DNA of 31,361 bases, from positions 1 through 31,361 of the forward strand of contig NZ_CAKTFO010000025.1 in the NCBI RefSeq assembly GCF_934560975.1, in the 5' to 3' direction. Positions 16,467 to 24,626 of the stretch are shown here, one piece after another (positions within the stretch are counted from its first letter, which is position 1; each line of letters opens with the position of its first letter). Origin of the DNA: an uncultured Sphingomonas sp. Its GTDB lineage: Bacteria; Pseudomonadota; Alphaproteobacteria; Sphingomonadales; Sphingomonadaceae. The notes under the pieces were generated by a model. That model had not been told where the DNA came from, did no database searches, and worked only from the letters and a program-made list of their open reading frames with translations. The position numbers and the translations under genes were made by a program.

Positions 16467-17675
16467 TCAGAAGCCCTTAGGCGCCGGCGAGATGATCGTG
16501 CCGGTCGCGCCGCCGCCGATCTGGTGCACGGCCAGCGCCCGCTCCGCGATGCGCCCACCACCGAAGCGGAACGCGCCGTCCACCCCGACGAAGCCGCCCG
16601 CATCCTCCAATTTGTCCGCCGGGAAGAACGCCCCCGGCCTCCAGTCGCGTGCGATCCGGGCGGTCAGCAGCACCGCGTCATAGCCCAGACTCGCCAGGCG
16701 ATAGGGCGTGCGGCCGTAACGGGCGCGGTATCGGACCACGAACTGGTCGAACAAAGTATCGTCGACGCTGGCATACCAGGCGCCGCTCATCAACGGTGCG
16801 GCGTTCAAACCTCGCTCCGCATTCCACAACTCGGTGCCAAGGATGCGCACCCCTGTCCCGCTCAGCTTGCGGATGGCGGGCGTGGAGGCGATGGCGATGC
16901 GGCCGCTGTCGGCAATCAGCACCGCATCATATGGCTGCTTGGACAAAGCCTGAACGGCTGACGCGATCGACTTCGGCGTGCGATCGTAATTCTGCATCGT
17001 CACCACGCTGCCGCCGGCCGCCTCGACCGAGCGGATCAGGGCGGTGGAGGCGTTGCGCCCGTACAGGCCCGGCGGGATCAGGCCGGCGAAGCGGGTGATG
17101 CCCCGGCTGCGGGCATAGCGCACCACCCGATCGATCGACTGGGTGGGAGAGAAACCGAGCAGCCACGCATTGCCGCCCGCCACGGAAGCGTCGTTGGAAA
17201 AGGCGATCACCGGCACCCGCACGGCGGCGGCGATGGGCGACACGGCGCTCACATCCTCCGCCAGCAAGGGCCCGAGCACCAGCCGATTGCCGTCGGCAAA
17301 CGCCTTGCGTGCGGCGACTGCGGCACCCGGCGCGGTGTCGTAGTTGGTGATGCGGATATCCTTGCTGCCCGCATCGGCCAGCGCCAGCGCGGCGGCATTG
17401 GCGATCGACTGGCCGACCGCGCCGTTGGGACCGGTCAGCGGCACCAGCAAGGCCACGCGATGGCGCGCCTCGTCGACCGGCAGCGTTCCGGACGGGGCCG
17501 CAGCCTGCGACGGCTGCGGCAGTGGCGCGGGGCGGCTGGGCGGGGGCGTCGGTGCCGAACGCGGCACCAAAGTCGAACAGGAGGCGAGCAGCACCGCCAT
17601 TCCCGCGCCCAATCCGCGGAGTGCCGCCCGACGCGCCCACGCGCCCGATTGCCCCCGGGGGCTCTGCTCTGCCAT
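16467..17675 (-). CDS. Penicillin-binding protein activator, LpoA-like lipoprotein
   Basis: Predicted outer-membrane lipoprotein with a periplasmic-binding-protein fold of the LpoA/YraM type; E. coli LpoA activates PBP1A in peptidoglycan synthesis. The 402-aa product has a basic N-terminus, a hydrophobic stretch and lipobox LLASC, a Pro/Ala/Ser-rich linker (about residues 38-65), then HRVALLVPLTGPNGAVGQSI and LVLGPLLAEDVSAVSPIAA, typical of type I binding proteins. It is shorter than E. coli LpoA because it lacks the TPR domain, as in other alphaproteobacteria. The ATG at 17675 follows GGGAG; an ATG at 17687 would overlap the rsmI start. Neighbouring rsmI and yraN is conserved context. That it truly activates a PBP is inference. 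Confidence 0.82.
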   Translation of the reverse strand: MAEQSPRGQSGAWARRAALRGLGAGMAVLLASCSTLVPRSAPTPPPSRPAPLPQPSQAAAPSGTLPVDEARHRVALLVPLTGPNGAVGQSIANAAALALADAGSKDIRITNYDTAPGAAVAARKAFADGNRLVLGPLLAEDVSAVSPIAAAVRVPVIAFSNDASVAGGNAWLLGFSPTQSIDRVVRYARSRGITRFAGLIPPGLYGRNASTALIRSVEAAGGSVVTMQNYDRTPKSIASAVQALSKQPYDAVLIADSGRIAIASTPAIRKLSGTGVRILGTELWNAERGLNAAPLMSGAWYASVDDTLFDQFVVRYRARYGRTPYRLASLGYDAVLLTARIARDWRPGAFFPADKLEDAGGFVGVDGAFRFGGGRIAERALAVHQIGGGATGTIISPAPKGF

Positions 17676-17685
17676 GTAGTCTCCC

Positions 17686-18531
17686 ATGTCCTCGCCAGAA
17701 AGCGAACGCCTGTCGCCAGGCCTCTACATCGTCGCAACACCGATCGGCAACTTGTCCGACCTCACTCCACGCGCCGCCGACACCCTGTCGCGTGCGGACG
17801 TGGTCGCGGTGGAGGATAGTCGCGTCACCGCCAAGCTGCTCGGCCATATCGGCGTGAAGCGGCCGATGCTGCCGTATCACGACCATAATGCGGATCGGGT
17901 CCGGCCCGCCTTGATCGAGCGCATGGCGCGGGAGGCGGTGGCCCTGGTGTCGGACGCCGGCACCCCCCTCATCTCCGATCCGGGCTTCAAGCTGGTGCGC
18001 GATGCGCGCGCTGCCGGCCATGCGATCACCACCCTGCCCGGCCCCTGTGCCGCCATCGCCGCCTTGACGTTGAGCGGGTTGCCGACCGATCGCTTCCTGT
18101 TCCTGGGTTTCCTGCCATCCAAGGCCAAGGCGCGCGCTGACGCCATTGCCGAAGTGGCGGCGATACGCGCCACTCTGATCCTGTACGAATCGGGCCCGCG
18201 CCTCGGTGTCGCGCTGGCGGCCCTGGCGGAGGGGCTGGGCGCTCGCGACGCGGCGGTGGCGCGGGAAATCAGCAAGGCGTTTGAGGAATGCGTCACCGGC
18301 ACCTTGTCCGAACTCGCCGCGCGCTATGCCGAGGCGGGTCCCAAGGGCGAAATCGTGGTAATGGTCGGTCCGCCCGGAGAGGCCCCACCCGTGTCGGAAG
18401 ACGATGTCGACGCGCTGCTGACGGACGCATTGGAACGCCTGCCGGCGGCCAAGGCTGCGGCGGAAGTAGCCAAGGCGACCGGGCTGCAGAAGCGCGATCT
18501 CTATGCCCGCGCACTGGCGATGAAGGCGTGA
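17686..18531 (+). CDS. rsmI: 16S rRNA (cytidine(1402)-2'-O)-methyltransferase
   Basis: SAM-dependent methylase that modifies the ribose of C1402 in 16S rRNA at the ribosomal P site. The 281-aa tetrapyrrole-methylase-fold protein shows GLYIVATPIGNLSDLTPRA, VVAVEDSRVTAKLL, ALVSDAGTPLISDPGFKLV, LPGPCAAIAALTLSGLPTDR and FLFLGFLPSK, all diagnostic for RsmI. The start ATG at 17686 lies only 10 bp from the start of the divergent LpoA-like gene, so each gene's promoter must lie inside the other's coding region. No Shine-Dalgarno sequence precedes it. The TGA overlaps the GTG of yraN (GTGA). Confidence 0.96.
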   Translation: MSSPESERLSPGLYIVATPIGNLSDLTPRAADTLSRADVVAVEDSRVTAKLLGHIGVKRPMLPYHDHNADRVRPALIERMAREAVALVSDAGTPLISDPGFKLVRDARAAGHAITTLPGPCAAIAALTLSGLPTDRFLFLGFLPSKAKARADAIAEVAAIRATLILYESGPRLGVALAALAEGLGARDAAVAREISKAFEECVTGTLSELAARYAEAGPKGEIVVMVGPPGEAPPVSEDDVDALLTDALERLPAAKAAAEVAKATGLQKRDLYARALAMKA

Positions 18532-18881
18532 GGGACCGCCGCCGCGCCGAACGATCGGGCCGGATGGGGGAGACCGCCGCCGCCTGGTGGCTGCGCCTCA
18601 AGGGCTGGCGCATCCTCGACCGCCGCGTGCGCACGCCGGCTGGCGAGGTCGACCTGATCGCGCGCAAGCCGGGCCTGGTCGCCTTTGTCGAGGTGAAGCG
18701 TCGCGCGACCGGTGCCGAACTCGACTTCGCGATCGATCAGCGGCGGCTCGCCCGCGTAGCGGCAGCGGCCGAGGTGCTGGCCCCGCGCTATCTCCACCCC
18801 GGCGAAGACATGCGGGTGGACGTGATCCTGATCGCGCCAGGCCGCGCGCTCCGCCATATCGAGAATGCCTGGATCGGGTGA
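18528..18881 (+). CDS. YraN family protein (UPF0102)
   Basis: Small protein (117 aa) with a predicted endonuclease-like fold of unknown cellular role. The motif GEVDLIARKP followed by VAFVEVKRR gives the Asp42, Glu55-x-Lys57 arrangement of PD-(D/E)XK nucleases. Before it comes GETAAAWWLRLKGWRILDRR, matching the family's AExxAxxxLxxxGxxIlxRN start. The GTG at 18528 overlaps the rsmI stop by four bases; this placement next to rsmI is the usual one. An ATG at 18564 would cut off the basic N-terminus. gshB follows after 49 bp. Confidence 0.9.
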   Translation: MRDRRRAERSGRMGETAAAWWLRLKGWRILDRRVRTPAGEVDLIARKPGLVAFVEVKRRATGAELDFAIDQRRLARVAAAAEVLAPRYLHPGEDMRVDVILIAPGRALRHIENAWIG

Positions 18882-18930
18882 CATATAGCGGCCGAGCGCC
18901 TACCTGCCCGCATATCAGAAGGAGATCGGC

Positions 18931-19887
18931 ATGAGCCTGCGCGTCGCGGTCCAGATGGACCCCATCGAAACGATCAACATTGCGGGCGATTCCACCTTTG
19001 CCCTGATGCTGGCGGCGCAGGCGCGCGGGCACGAACTGTTCCATTATGCCGCCGGCGACCTGTCCTACCGCGAAGGCCGGCTGACCGCGCCGGCCCGTGC
19101 CGTAACGGTGCAGCGGGTGGTGGGCGACCATGTCCGCGCCGGCGCGCCGCGCATCCTCGACCTGGGCGAGGAGGTGGACGTGATCCTGATGCGGCAGGAC
19201 CCGCCGTTCGACCTGGCCTATATCACCGCCACCCATTTGCTGGAGCGGATCCAGCGCCGGACCCTGGTGGTGAACGATCCGGCGTCCGTCCGCAACGCGC
19301 CCGAAAAGCTGTTCGTGCTGGACTATGCCGAGTTCATGCCGCCGACCCTGATCACCCGCCGGCTGGAGGATGCGCGAGCCTTCCATGCCCAGCATGGCGA
19401 GGTGGTGGTAAAGCCGCTCTACGGCAATGCGGGATCGGCCGTGTTCCATGTCGGCCGCAAGGATGCGAACCTGGCCGCGCTGACCGAATTATTCGGCCAG
19501 GTGTGGCGCGAGCCGTTCATGGTTCAGGCCTTCCTTCCCGACGTGAGCCAGGGAGACAAACGCATTGTGCTTGTCGATGGCAAGCCGGCGGGCGGGGTCA
19601 ACCGCCTGCCGAAAGAGGGCGAGATCCGGTCCAACCTGGCGGTCGGCGGCAAGGGTGCGGCGACCGACCTCACCGCGCGTGAGCTGGGGATCTGTGCCCG
19701 GATCGGCCCGGAATTGGCCCGGCGTGGGCTGGTGTTCGTGGGCATTGACGTGATTGCGGGCTTCCTGACCGAAATCAACGTCACCTCCCCCACCGGCATC
19801 GTCGCCATCGACGCCTTCAACGGCACGGACACGCCCGCCTTGATCTGGGACGCGATCGAGGCACGGTGCGCCGCCATGCCGGGCTGA
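18931..19887 (+). CDS. gshB: Glutathione synthetase
   Basis: ATP-grasp ligase joining gamma-glutamylcysteine and glycine to make glutathione. The 318-aa length is typical. Visible signatures: AVQMDPIETINIAGDSTFAL at the start, LMRQDPPFDLAYITATHLLE, VNDPASVRNAPEKLF, the ATP-binding VVKPLYGNAGSAVF, DKRIVLVDGKPAGGVNRLP and GEIRSNLAVGGKGA, and GIDVIAGFLTEINVTSPTG with the metal-binding Glu and Asn. AAGGAG stands eight bases before the ATG. It is downstream of rsmI-yraN on the same strand. A TonB-receptor remnant on the other strand begins almost at its stop codon. Confidence 0.97.
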   Translation: MSLRVAVQMDPIETINIAGDSTFALMLAAQARGHELFHYAAGDLSYREGRLTAPARAVTVQRVVGDHVRAGAPRILDLGEEVDVILMRQDPPFDLAYITATHLLERIQRRTLVVNDPASVRNAPEKLFVLDYAEFMPPTLITRRLEDARAFHAQHGEVVVKPLYGNAGSAVFHVGRKDANLAALTELFGQVWREPFMVQAFLPDVSQGDKRIVLVDGKPAGGVNRLPKEGEIRSNLAVGGKGAATDLTARELGICARIGPELARRGLVFVGIDVIAGFLTEINVTSPTGIVAIDAFNGTDTPALIWDAIEARCAAMPG

Positions 19888-19889
19888 CC

Positions 19890-20566
19890 TGAGGGACGCG
19901 AGCGGCTGTCGAACACCGCCTGCGTCCGCCAGGTGGTGAAGGCCCCGAAATCATGTTCGTAGCGCGCGCCGACGACGGTGCGGCGATCGTTGCGGGCGAG
20001 CCCCCTTCCTCGGCGGTCTGCGCGATCCGGACGCCGTTAATGCCGTTGACCAGAACGGGAACGGTGCCGCAGCCGAGTGCCGCCTCCGCCGCCGTCTCGC
20101 ACCCTTTCTGATAGGGGTTCGTGCGATATTGGTTGCGCGACAGCCGGGTCGACAGCTGAAACTCGCCCTCGTTGTAGATCAGTTTGAACGTCACCCGATC
20201 CTCCGGCGATATGGCCCAGCTCGCCAGCGCGTTGATCATGCCCGTTTCATAGCGGTTGCGGGCGTTGGACCCACGGATCGATACGCCGACATCGCGCGGG
20301 CCTTTGCCCTGGATCACGGCCACGCCCGGCGACAGCTTGACGATGTCGGCAATGGTGGTCGCGGGCGTGTTGCGGAAGCGGCTGTCGTCCACGGTGGTGA
20401 CGGTCCGGCCCGCCATGTCGCGGGTCGGCGGCAGGGCCGTAGCGGTGACCACCACCTCGCTTTCTCCGGTTGGCGACGACCGGGGCTGCGGGCCCGCGGG
20501 CTGGCGGCGGCGCTGCTGCGTCCCGTATGCTCTACGGGCTGGCCGGTTTCGGGAAAGTGCCGTCAC
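19890..20566 (-). pseudogene. TonB-dependent receptor remnant, rearranged
   Basis: Fragments of an outer-membrane TonB-dependent receptor. Read on the minus strand from 20566, the plug domain is recognisable: ESEVVVTATALPPTRDMAG, then ATTIADIVKLSPGVAV and RDVGVSIRGSNARNRYE. Near 20245 the sequence jumps straight into an internal barrel strand, INALASWAISPEDRVTFKL, then NQYRTNPYQKGC, so a large part of plug and barrel is deleted. At the GGGGG run 20001-20005 the frame shifts, and homology continues in another frame as GLARNDRRTVVGARYEHDF and TTWRTQAVFDSR until about 19905. The signal peptide and the C-terminal barrel are missing. The first codons after hisI have no similarity I recognise. The remnant lies directly after the hisI stop on the same strand. 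Confidence 0.78.
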
Positions 20567-20569
20567 GCA

Positions 20570-20932
20570 TCACGGCTCGCGGATCAGCGCCCCGTCTTCG
20601 ATCCTGCGGTAGAAACAGCTGCGGGCCCCCGTGTGGCAGGCGGGCCCCGCCGGATCCGCCTTGATCCAGATCGCGTCCTGGTCGCAGTCCACCCGCATCT
20701 CCGCCACGGACAGGACATGGCCGGACGTCTCGCCTTTCTTCCACAGGCGGCCACGCGATCGGGACCAGAACCATGCCTCGCCCGTCGCCATTGTCCGATC
20801 CAGCGCCTCGGCATTCATGTGCGCCACCATCAGCAGCTCACAGCTGCTCCGGTCGGTGACCACGGCCGTTACCAGCCCGGCGTCATCCCACTTCGGCTGC
20901 AATGCGCCGCCCGTTTCGCGATCGTCTCCCAT
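20570..20932 (-). CDS. hisI: Phosphoribosyl-AMP cyclohydrolase
   Basis: Third step of histidine synthesis: opens the purine ring of phosphoribosyl-AMP. The 120-aa protein carries the stand-alone HisI signatures WFWSRSRGRLWKKGETSGH, VDCDQDAIWIKAD (metal-binding Asp cluster) and ACHTGARSCFYRR (zinc cysteines). It is not fused to HisE, which is normal for alphaproteobacteria. No other his gene is in the window. It is divergent from purF across 120 bp. A TonB-receptor remnant follows directly, so any former downstream partner may have been lost. Confidence 0.97.
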   Translation of the reverse strand: MGDDRETGGALQPKWDDAGLVTAVVTDRSSCELLMVAHMNAEALDRTMATGEAWFWSRSRGRLWKKGETSGHVLSVAEMRVDCDQDAIWIKADPAGPACHTGARSCFYRRIEDGALIREP

Positions 20933-21052
20933 GGCAGCCCCTGTAGCGTGCGACGAACAGATACGAAATCTTTGTCATTCGGGTGTCATGAGGGGCGACA
21001 ATCGGATCGCACCCCCCTATATGGGCGGCGCCTCCCCAGCAGCAGGGCTGAG

Positions 21053-22510
21053 ATGCTCACAACCAATCCATTCGACGACGACAAGCTGCGCGAAGAGTGC
21101 GGCATCTTCGGTGTTCACGGCGCGGAATCGGCGGCTGCCGTTGTCGCACTGGGTCTCCACGCCCTCCAGCATCGCGGCCAGGAAGCCGCCGGCATAACAT
21201 CGTGGGACGGTCACCTGTTCCACACCCATCGTGCGATGGGTCATGTTGCCGGCAATTTCGACCGGGACGAGGTGATACGCGGACTGCCCGGCAAAATCGC
21301 GTGCGGTCACGTCCGCTATTCGACCACGGGCGAAACCTCGATCCGCAACGTGCAGCCGCTGTTTGCGGAACTGGCGGCGGGCGGCTTCGCGGTGGCGCAT
21401 AATGGCAACCTGTCCAACGCCATGCACCTGAAGAAGGAGCTGGTGCGCCGGGGATCGATCTTTCAATCGACCAGTGACACGGAAACGATCATCCACCTGG
21501 TCGCGACGTCGACCTATCCCAGCCTGATCGACCGTTTCATCGATGCGCTGCGCCGGATCGAGGGCGCATATGCCCTGATCTGCATGACGCCCGAGGGGAT
21601 GATCGCCTGCCGCGATCCGCTGGGCATTCGTCCGCTGGTGATGGGCAAGCTCGGCGATGCGACCATTTTTGCCTCCGAGACGGTGGCCCTGGACGTGGTC
21701 GGCGCGGAGTTCGTGCGTCAGGTCGATCCGGGCGAGATCGTGATCGTGTCGGACACGTTGGTCCGCTCGATCCGCCCGTTCGCACCGGTGCGCCCGCGCC
21801 CTTGCGTGTTCGAGCATGTCTATTTCTCGCGTCCGGACTCGGTGGTTGACGGCACGTCCGTCTATTCCGTCCGCAAGCAGATCGGCGCCGAGCTGGCCTT
21901 GGAAAGCCCGGTGAATGCCGACTACGTCATCCCCGTGCCCGATTCGGGCGTGCCCGCCGCGATCGGCTATGCCCAGGAAAGCGGCGTGCCGTTTGAACTG
22001 GGGATCATCCGCTCGCACTATGTCGGCCGCACCTTCATCCAGCCGGCGGACAATATCCGCCACCTGGGCGTGAAGCTGAAGCACAATGCCAACCGCGCGT
22101 TGCTGCAGGGCAAGCGCATCGTGCTGGTCGATGATTCGATCGTGCGCGGAACCACCAGTTTGAAGATCGTGCAGATGATGCGCGATGCGGGCGCGAGCGA
22201 GGTGCATATGCGCATCGCCTCCCCGCCCACCCGGCACAGCTGCTTCTATGGCGTCGACACGCCGGAACGGGCCAAGCTGCTCGCCGCGCGCATGTCGGTG
22301 CAGGAAATGGCGGACTATATCGGCGCGGACAGCCTGGCCTTCATCTCGGTCGATGGCCTGTATCGCGCGCTGGGCGAGAAGGGCCGCATCGCCCAAATGC
22401 CAAGCCATTGCGACGCCTGCTTCACCGGCGACTACCCGACCCCGCTGACCGACTATGAGGACGTGCAGATGCAGGTCGTCCCCGCACCGAAGGAGAGCGT
22501 GCCCGCCTGA
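21053..22510 (+). CDS. purF: Amidophosphoribosyltransferase
   Basis: First committed step of purine synthesis: makes phosphoribosylamine from PRPP and glutamine. The 485-aa product has a short propeptide (residues 1-15) before Cys16 in EECGIFGVHG, the N-terminal glutaminase nucleophile. RYSTTG, NGNLSNA and DTETIIHL belong to the glutaminase domain; the phosphoribosyltransferase motif is IVLVDDSIVRGTT. Cysteines in PCVFEHVYF, HSCFYGVDT and CDACFTGDYP match the four ligands of the 4Fe-4S, oxygen-sensitive B. subtilis type rather than the E. coli type. The ATG at 21053 fits the propeptide, although no strong Shine-Dalgarno sequence is seen. A DUF1264 gene follows after 51 bp. Confidence 0.98.
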   Translation: MLTTNPFDDDKLREECGIFGVHGAESAAAVVALGLHALQHRGQEAAGITSWDGHLFHTHRAMGHVAGNFDRDEVIRGLPGKIACGHVRYSTTGETSIRNVQPLFAELAAGGFAVAHNGNLSNAMHLKKELVRRGSIFQSTSDTETIIHLVATSTYPSLIDRFIDALRRIEGAYALICMTPEGMIACRDPLGIRPLVMGKLGDATIFASETVALDVVGAEFVRQVDPGEIVIVSDTLVRSIRPFAPVRPRPCVFEHVYFSRPDSVVDGTSVYSVRKQIGAELALESPVNADYVIPVPDSGVPAAIGYAQESGVPFELGIIRSHYVGRTFIQPADNIRHLGVKLKHNANRALLQGKRIVLVDDSIVRGTTSLKIVQMMRDAGASEVHMRIASPPTRHSCFYGVDTPERAKLLAARMSVQEMADYIGADSLAFISVDGLYRALGEKGRIAQMPSHCDACFTGDYPTPLTDYEDVQMQVVPAPKESVPA

Positions 22511-22561
22511 CCGGCCGAAACGATCCCGATCCTGGCGGGTTGTACCGCCAGGAGACGCTTC

Positions 22562-23350
22562 ATGGCGCAGGATCCCGGACAAGGCTGCCCCGATTGCTCG
22601 GGGCGCAGCAACGTAGCGGCATTGGGCATCGGGATCGCCGCCGGTGCCGTCACCGCGGCGGGCCTGCTGCTCGGTCGCAAGGCGATCGCTGCGGCGGCCG
22701 TCGGCAAGGGGCATCCGCTGAAGCGCCGCGTGCTGGATGCGGCGGCGGGCGCGATGCAGCGCAAGTGGCCGGTGGAGGCGATGAGCACCTATCTCAACGG
22801 CTTTCACATGTATGCCGACGACATGGGGCGTCAGGTAGAGGCGACACATTTCTGCATCCACCTGCGCCACGATCTGCATCAATGCGTCATCTTCGACTCC
22901 AACACGCCCGACGCACGCCTGATCGGCATCGAATATATCATCAGCGAGGATCGCTTTCGCGCCCTGCCGGACGATGAGAAAAGGCTGTGGCATAGCCACC
23001 ATTATGAGGTGAAGTCGGGCGTCCTCGTCGCCCCCGGCATTCCGGAGCTGGCCGAGCGCACCTACTTCCAGGACTTGGTCACCACCTATGGCAAGACCTT
23101 TCACAATTGGCAGATCGACCGGGACGATTTCCCCTTTGGTATCCCGCAGTTGATGATGGGCTTCACCGCGGACGGACAGGCGGACCCCGCGCTGATCGCG
23201 GATCGCGACCGGCGGCTTGGGGTTTCTACCGACCACCGACGACGCCAGCGGAGCAGCATCCCCATGCCGCAGGTCGCGCCGGGCGCCAACGGGTGGGAGA
23301 GCGGATTGAGCGTGCAGACCCGGATCGAGGAGGTCGCCTTCCGCCGATAA
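22562..23350 (+). CDS. DUF1264 protein (oil-body-associated-protein-like)
   Basis: A 262-aa protein of the DUF1264/OBAP family, known mainly as plant oil-body-associated proteins, with bacterial members of unknown role. The family's core is clear: GFHMYADDMGRQVEATHFC, RHDLHQCVIFDSNTPDARLI, GIEYIISEDRFRALPDDEKR and LWHSHHYEVKSGVLVAPGIP. At the N-terminus is a CPDC motif (residues 9-12) and a hydrophobic glycine/alanine helix (about 18-48), probably a membrane anchor or a non-cleaved signal. Several conserved His residues (WHSHHYE) hint at a metal or catalytic site, which is unproven. AGGAG precedes the ATG. Placed after purF on the same strand; the functional link is unknown. Confidence 0.85.
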   Translation: MAQDPGQGCPDCSGRSNVAALGIGIAAGAVTAAGLLLGRKAIAAAAVGKGHPLKRRVLDAAAGAMQRKWPVEAMSTYLNGFHMYADDMGRQVEATHFCIHLRHDLHQCVIFDSNTPDARLIGIEYIISEDRFRALPDDEKRLWHSHHYEVKSGVLVAPGIPELAERTYFQDLVTTYGKTFHNWQIDRDDFPFGIPQLMMGFTADGQADPALIADRDRRLGVSTDHRRRQRSSIPMPQVAPGANGWESGLSVQTRIEEVAFRR

Positions 23351-23395
23351 TGCGGGGCGGCTTCCTCCCGGGGGCGAATGCGCTAAGGGTCGGGC

Positions 23396-24109
23396 ATGAC
23401 CGAACGCCCCCTTTCCGACCGCGTCGCCCTCGTCACCGGCGCCAGCCGTGGGATCGGCGCAGCCACCGCCATCACGCTGGGCGAACGCGGCGCGCACGTC
23501 ATCCTGGTGGCGCGCACCACCGGCGGCCTGGAGGAAACCGAGGAGGCGATCTATCGCGCCGGGGGCAGCGCCACCATCGCTCCGCTCGACCTGACGGACG
23601 GGGATTCGATCGGTCGCCTCGCCGCCGCCATCGGCGAGCGTTGGGGGCGGCTCGACATGCTGGTCCTCAATGCCGCCATGCTGGGGGCTCTGGCGCCGGT
23701 GCCGTCGATCGAGGGCAAGGAGTTTTCGCAACTGCTGACGCTGAACGTGGCCGCCAACCAGGCCCTGATCGCGGGCTTCGACCCCTGGCTGCGGCAGAGC
23801 GCAGCCGCCCGTCTGGTCGCCGTAACGTCCAGCGTCGGCCAGAGCCCGCGCGCCTATTGGGGCGGTTACGGCGCGTCCAAGGCGGCGCTGGAGACTTTGG
23901 TGCTCGCTTATGGGGAGGAGATGCGCGACCTGGGTGACCTGCGCGTCGCCATCGTCGATCCCGGCGCCACCGCCACCGCCATGCGAAAGAGCGCCTTTCC
24001 GGGCGAGGATGCCGCCACGATCAAGTCGCCCGCCGTCGTGGGCGCGGCCATTGCCGACCTGCTCTGCAGCGACTTTGCGACGGGCTATCGGGTACGGGTC
24101 GCGGCCTGA
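23396..24109 (+). CDS. Short-chain dehydrogenase/reductase
   Basis: NAD(P)-dependent oxidoreductase of the classical SDR family, 237 aa, cytosolic. The cofactor motif TGASRGIG is at residues 14-21, followed by VARTTGGLEET, NAA at the end of beta-4 (VLNAAML), the catalytic serine in AVTSSVGQ and the YGASK catalytic Tyr-x-x-x-Lys. PG appears in VDPGATATAM. The sequence recalls the YciK-like branch of unknown substrate. It follows the DUF1264 gene after 45 bp on the same strand and converges on a small exported-protein gene. Confidence 0.9.
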   Translation: MTERPLSDRVALVTGASRGIGAATAITLGERGAHVILVARTTGGLEETEEAIYRAGGSATIAPLDLTDGDSIGRLAAAIGERWGRLDMLVLNAAMLGALAPVPSIEGKEFSQLLTLNVAANQALIAGFDPWLRQSAAARLVAVTSSVGQSPRAYWGGYGASKAALETLVLAYGEEMRDLGDLRVAIVDPGATATAMRKSAFPGEDAATIKSPAVVGAAIADLLCSDFATGYRVRVAA

Positions 24110-24118
24110 TCCGAAGGA

Positions 24119-24529
24119 TCAGCGTGCGGGTGTCTTGGTCACGCCGCGCAGGAACGGGCCACGATCCGCCTCTGGCAGCTCGCGCAGCACGGCCAGCATC
24201 CGGTCATTGTTGCGCTGGCGGATCTGCCCTTGCAGGTCCTCCGACTTGCGGAGCAGTTCCTCCACCCGATCGACGTTCACGCTGGACGCCAGTGCCGCCG
24301 CCGACAGCTGATCGCGCACCTGCCGCTGCTGCCGGACAAGCGCGAGCAGGTCCGGGTCGGGCACCCCTTGCGCCTTGGCGAAGACGGCGTTGCCTGCGTC
24401 CGACATGCCCTCGATCCGCCTGGGTGCGGGGGCCTGCTTGGCGGGGGTCGCGGCGGGCGCCTGCTGTGCCGCCACCCGCCCGGCGGCGAGCAGAACCAGG
24501 AGCGAGGCGAGGATGGACTTGGTCTTCAT
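24119..24529 (-). CDS. Small exported protein, possibly Spy/heavy-metal-sensor-like
   Basis: A 136-aa protein I cannot assign firmly. The ATG at 24529 begins a signal peptide, MKTKSILASLLVLLAAGRVAAQ, with a likely cut at AAAQ-like AAQ, then an Ala/Pro/Lys linker (residues 23-42). The mature part (about 45-136) is charged and predicted helical, with RVEELLRKSEDLQGQIRQRN and ending RMLAVLRELPEADRGPFLRG. Such an all-helical periplasmic architecture with a C-terminal LxxLPxxDRxxFL segment recalls Spy/CpxP or 'periplasmic heavy metal sensor' proteins, but the diagnostic LTxxQ motifs are not seen. It converges on the SDR gene (9-bp gap) and is divergent to rppH. Confidence 0.65.
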   Translation of the reverse strand: MKTKSILASLLVLLAAGRVAAQQAPAATPAKQAPAPRRIEGMSDAGNAVFAKAQGVPDPDLLALVRQQRQVRDQLSAAALASSVNVDRVEELLRKSEDLQGQIRQRNNDRMLAVLRELPEADRGPFLRGVTKTPAR

Positions 24530-24626
24530 CAAAACCGGCTCCGGCAAGCGTTTCGGCTGCATAGTGCGACGATCCGGCCGAACGCAATCTTGATCCCGGC
24601 GGCGTTGTGGTGGAAGCGATACGCCG

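Noticed and set aside
20933..21052. Purine riboswitch or PurR operator before purF
   Set aside because: No conserved purine-aptamer core and no clear dyad of the right size; only loose TTGTC/GACAA repeats 20 bases apart.
21017..23731. Very long open frame on the minus strand (about 900 codons)
   Set aside because: It lies opposite purF, the DUF1264 gene and the SDR gene and has the arginine/histidine-rich composition of an antisense frame in GC-rich DNA.
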